Assembly (NCBI GenBank): GCA_026874595.1
Contig: CM049306.1
Location: forward strand, 2,866,019-2,930,018
DNA: 64,000 bases
Direction: 5' to 3'
DNA from: Sipunculus nudus
Lineage: Eukaryota > Annelida > Sipuncula > Golfingiida > Sipunculidae
The notes beneath the pieces are model-generated. The model ran no database searches. It was not told where the DNA came from and saw only the letters and a list, made by a program, of their open reading frames with translations. Shown here piece by piece: positions 62,395 through 64,000 of this stretch. Each line of letters opens with the position of its first letter. Within the stretch, counting starts at the first letter, position 1. The position numbers and the translations under genes were made by a program.

Positions 62395-64000
62395 TACAGA
62401 CCTTGGCCTCCTCTACTTTACAGATGTAGCTACACATGTACCTACAGATGGGGACGGCCTCTGCTGTTACAGACCTTGGTTTCCTGTGGTTTACAGGTTT
62501 AGTTACAGGTGTACCTTCAGGTGGGGACAGCCTCTGTTGTTACAGACCTTGGCCTTGTCTACTTGACAGGTTTATTTACAGGTGTACCTTCAGGTGGGGA
62601 CAGCCTCTGCTGTTACAGACCTTGGCCTAGTCTACTTGACAGGTTTAGTTACAGGTAAACCTTCAGGTGGGGATAGCCTCTGCTGTTACAGACCTTGGCC
62701 TTGTCTACTTAACAGGTTTAGTTACAGGTGTACCTTCAGGTGGGGACAGCCTCTGCTGTTACAGACCTTGGCCTTGTCTTCTTTACAGGTTAGGTTACAG
62801 GTGAACCTTCAGGTGTGGCCAGCCTCTGCTGTTACAGACCTTGGCCTTGTCTACTTTACAGGTTTAGTTACAGGTGTACTTTCAGACGGGGACAACCTCT
62901 GCTGTTACAGACCTTGGCCTTGTCTACTTTACAGGTTTAGTTACAGGTGTACCTTCAGGCGGGGACAGCCTCTGCTGTTACAGACCTTGGTCTTGTCTAC
63001 TTTACAGGTTTAGTTACAGGTGTACCTTCAGATGCGGACAGCCTCTGCTGTTACAGACTTAAGCCTTGTCTACTTTACAGGTTTAGTTACAGGTGTACCT
63101 TCAGGTGGGGACAGCCTCTGCTGTTACAGACCTTGGCCTCCTCTACTTTACAGATGTAGCTACAGGTGTAACCTACAGATGGGGACAGCCTCTGGTGTTA
63201 CAGAATTTGGCCTCCTCTACTTTACAGATGTAGTAACAGGTGTACCTACAGATGGGGACAGCCTCTGCTGTGTCAGACCTTGGCCTCCTCTACTTTACAG
63301 ATGTAGCTACAGGTGTAACCTACAGATGGGGACAGCCTCTGCTGTTACAGACCTTGGCCTAGTCTACTTGACAGGTTTAGTTACAGGTAAACCTTCAGGT
63401 GGGGATAGCCTCTGCTGTTACAGACCTTGGCCTTGTCTACTTAACAGGTTTAGTTACAGGTGTACCTTCAGGTGGGGACAGCCTCTGCTGTTACAGACCT
63501 TGGCCTTGTCTTCTTTACAGGTTAGGTTACAGGTGAACCTTCAGGTGTGGCCAGCCTCTGCTGTTACAGACCTTGGCCTTGTCTACTTTACAGGTTTAGT
63601 TACAGGTGTACTTTCAGACGGGGACAACCTCTGCTGTTACAGACCTTGGCCTTGTCTACTTTACAGGTTTAGTTACAGGTGTACCTTCAGGCGGGGAAAG
63701 CCTCTGCTGTTACAGACCTTGGTCTTGTCTACTTTACAGGTTTAGTTACAGGTGTACCTTCAGATGCGGACAGCCTCTGCTGTTACAGACTTAAGCCTTG
63801 TCTACTTTACAGGTTTAGTTACAGGTGTACCTTCAGGTGGGGACAGCCTCTGCTGTTACAGACCTTGGCCTCCTCTACTTTACAGATGTAGCTACAGGTG
63901 TAACCTACAGATGGGGACAGCCTCTGGTGTTACAGAATTTGGCCTCCTCTACTTTACAGATGTAGTAACAGGTGTACCTACAGATGGGGACAGCCTCTGC
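62395..64000 (+). repeat. 73-bp tandem array with 732-bp higher-order repeat, runs off the window
   Basis: Units contain CTGTTACAGACCTTGGCCTT, GTCTACTTTACAGGTTTAGT and ACAGGTGTACCTTCAGGTGG, then GGGACAGCCTCTGC. A ten-unit block repeats at an exact 732-bp offset (for example 62621 with 63353, 62801 with 63533) with very few differences. As 73 is not a multiple of three, open frames cycle through all three phases and give long repetitive readings (for example 63020-63745), which I do not regard as a gene. It lies in or beyond the upstream intron of the FAM184A-like gene. Confidence 0.95.

Noticed and set aside
62436-63891. Long repetitive open frames (up to 241 codons) reading MYLQ... TASAVTDLG... 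repeats
   Set aside because: They arise because the 73-bp unit lacks stops in all three plus frames; the same peptide appears in each frame in turn, there is no start context or unique sequence, and the array structure explains them fully.

Overview
This window looks like intron-rich, AT-rich nuclear DNA from a lophotrochozoan animal, probably a mollusc and perhaps a bivalve. That placement is inference, from the repeat style and from one metazoan gene; no sequence search was possible. There are no operons or compact genes. One gene could be recognised. I saw no rRNA or tRNA gene by eye.

The gene is the 3' part of a FAM184A-like coiled-coil gene on the minus strand. Seven exons (57008-56855, 54248-54121, 49629-49445, 41860-41714, 37903-37786, 28097-27990, 27704-27570) join without a phase break into 325 codons including the stop. 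The predicted C-terminus carries the family landmarks (AQFNEAQEMLKDKISALQ, NRDSRPEDLE, ELVNRETNFNKVFN, then a proline-rich tail). The 5' exons lie beyond base 64000. Introns are 0.3 to 9.7 kb and almost entirely repeats.

Layout: 1-8.5 kb is gene-free, with three unrelated tandem arrays (52-bp, 27-bp and 64-bp units). 8.5-16.8 kb is AT-rich, with DNA-transposon-like ends, a 39-bp array and an inverted repeat pair. 16.8-24 kb holds two interspersed elements. 25-27.5 kb is comparatively repeat-poor and may include the gene's 3'UTR. 27.5-64 kb is the gene, with nested elements plus a 53-bp array (38-41.2 kb) and a 73-bp array (62.4 kb to the end).

The main discovery is that most interspersed repeats belong to at least six non-autonomous families (called A-F here) with different sequences but largely one architecture. 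Each begins with AACAAG or (A)ACTAG. In A-E a small 5' palindrome or hairpin is followed by a 10-13 bp segment that reappears inverted at the 3' end, usually as an arm of a 3' hairpin; for F only the start was resolved. Between the ends lie internal tandem units, often followed by a GGAC/GACA-rich tract. This matches the known layout of Helentron/HINE (DINE-1-like) rolling-circle elements; the class is an inference. Several families also share a cassette carrying the perfect palindrome GGTGGCGCCACC, seen about 18 times. Elements are nested up to three deep, including a hAT-like MITE with a clean 8-bp target duplication (31931-32914) and a Tc1/mariner/pogo-like element with TA duplication (52249-54038).
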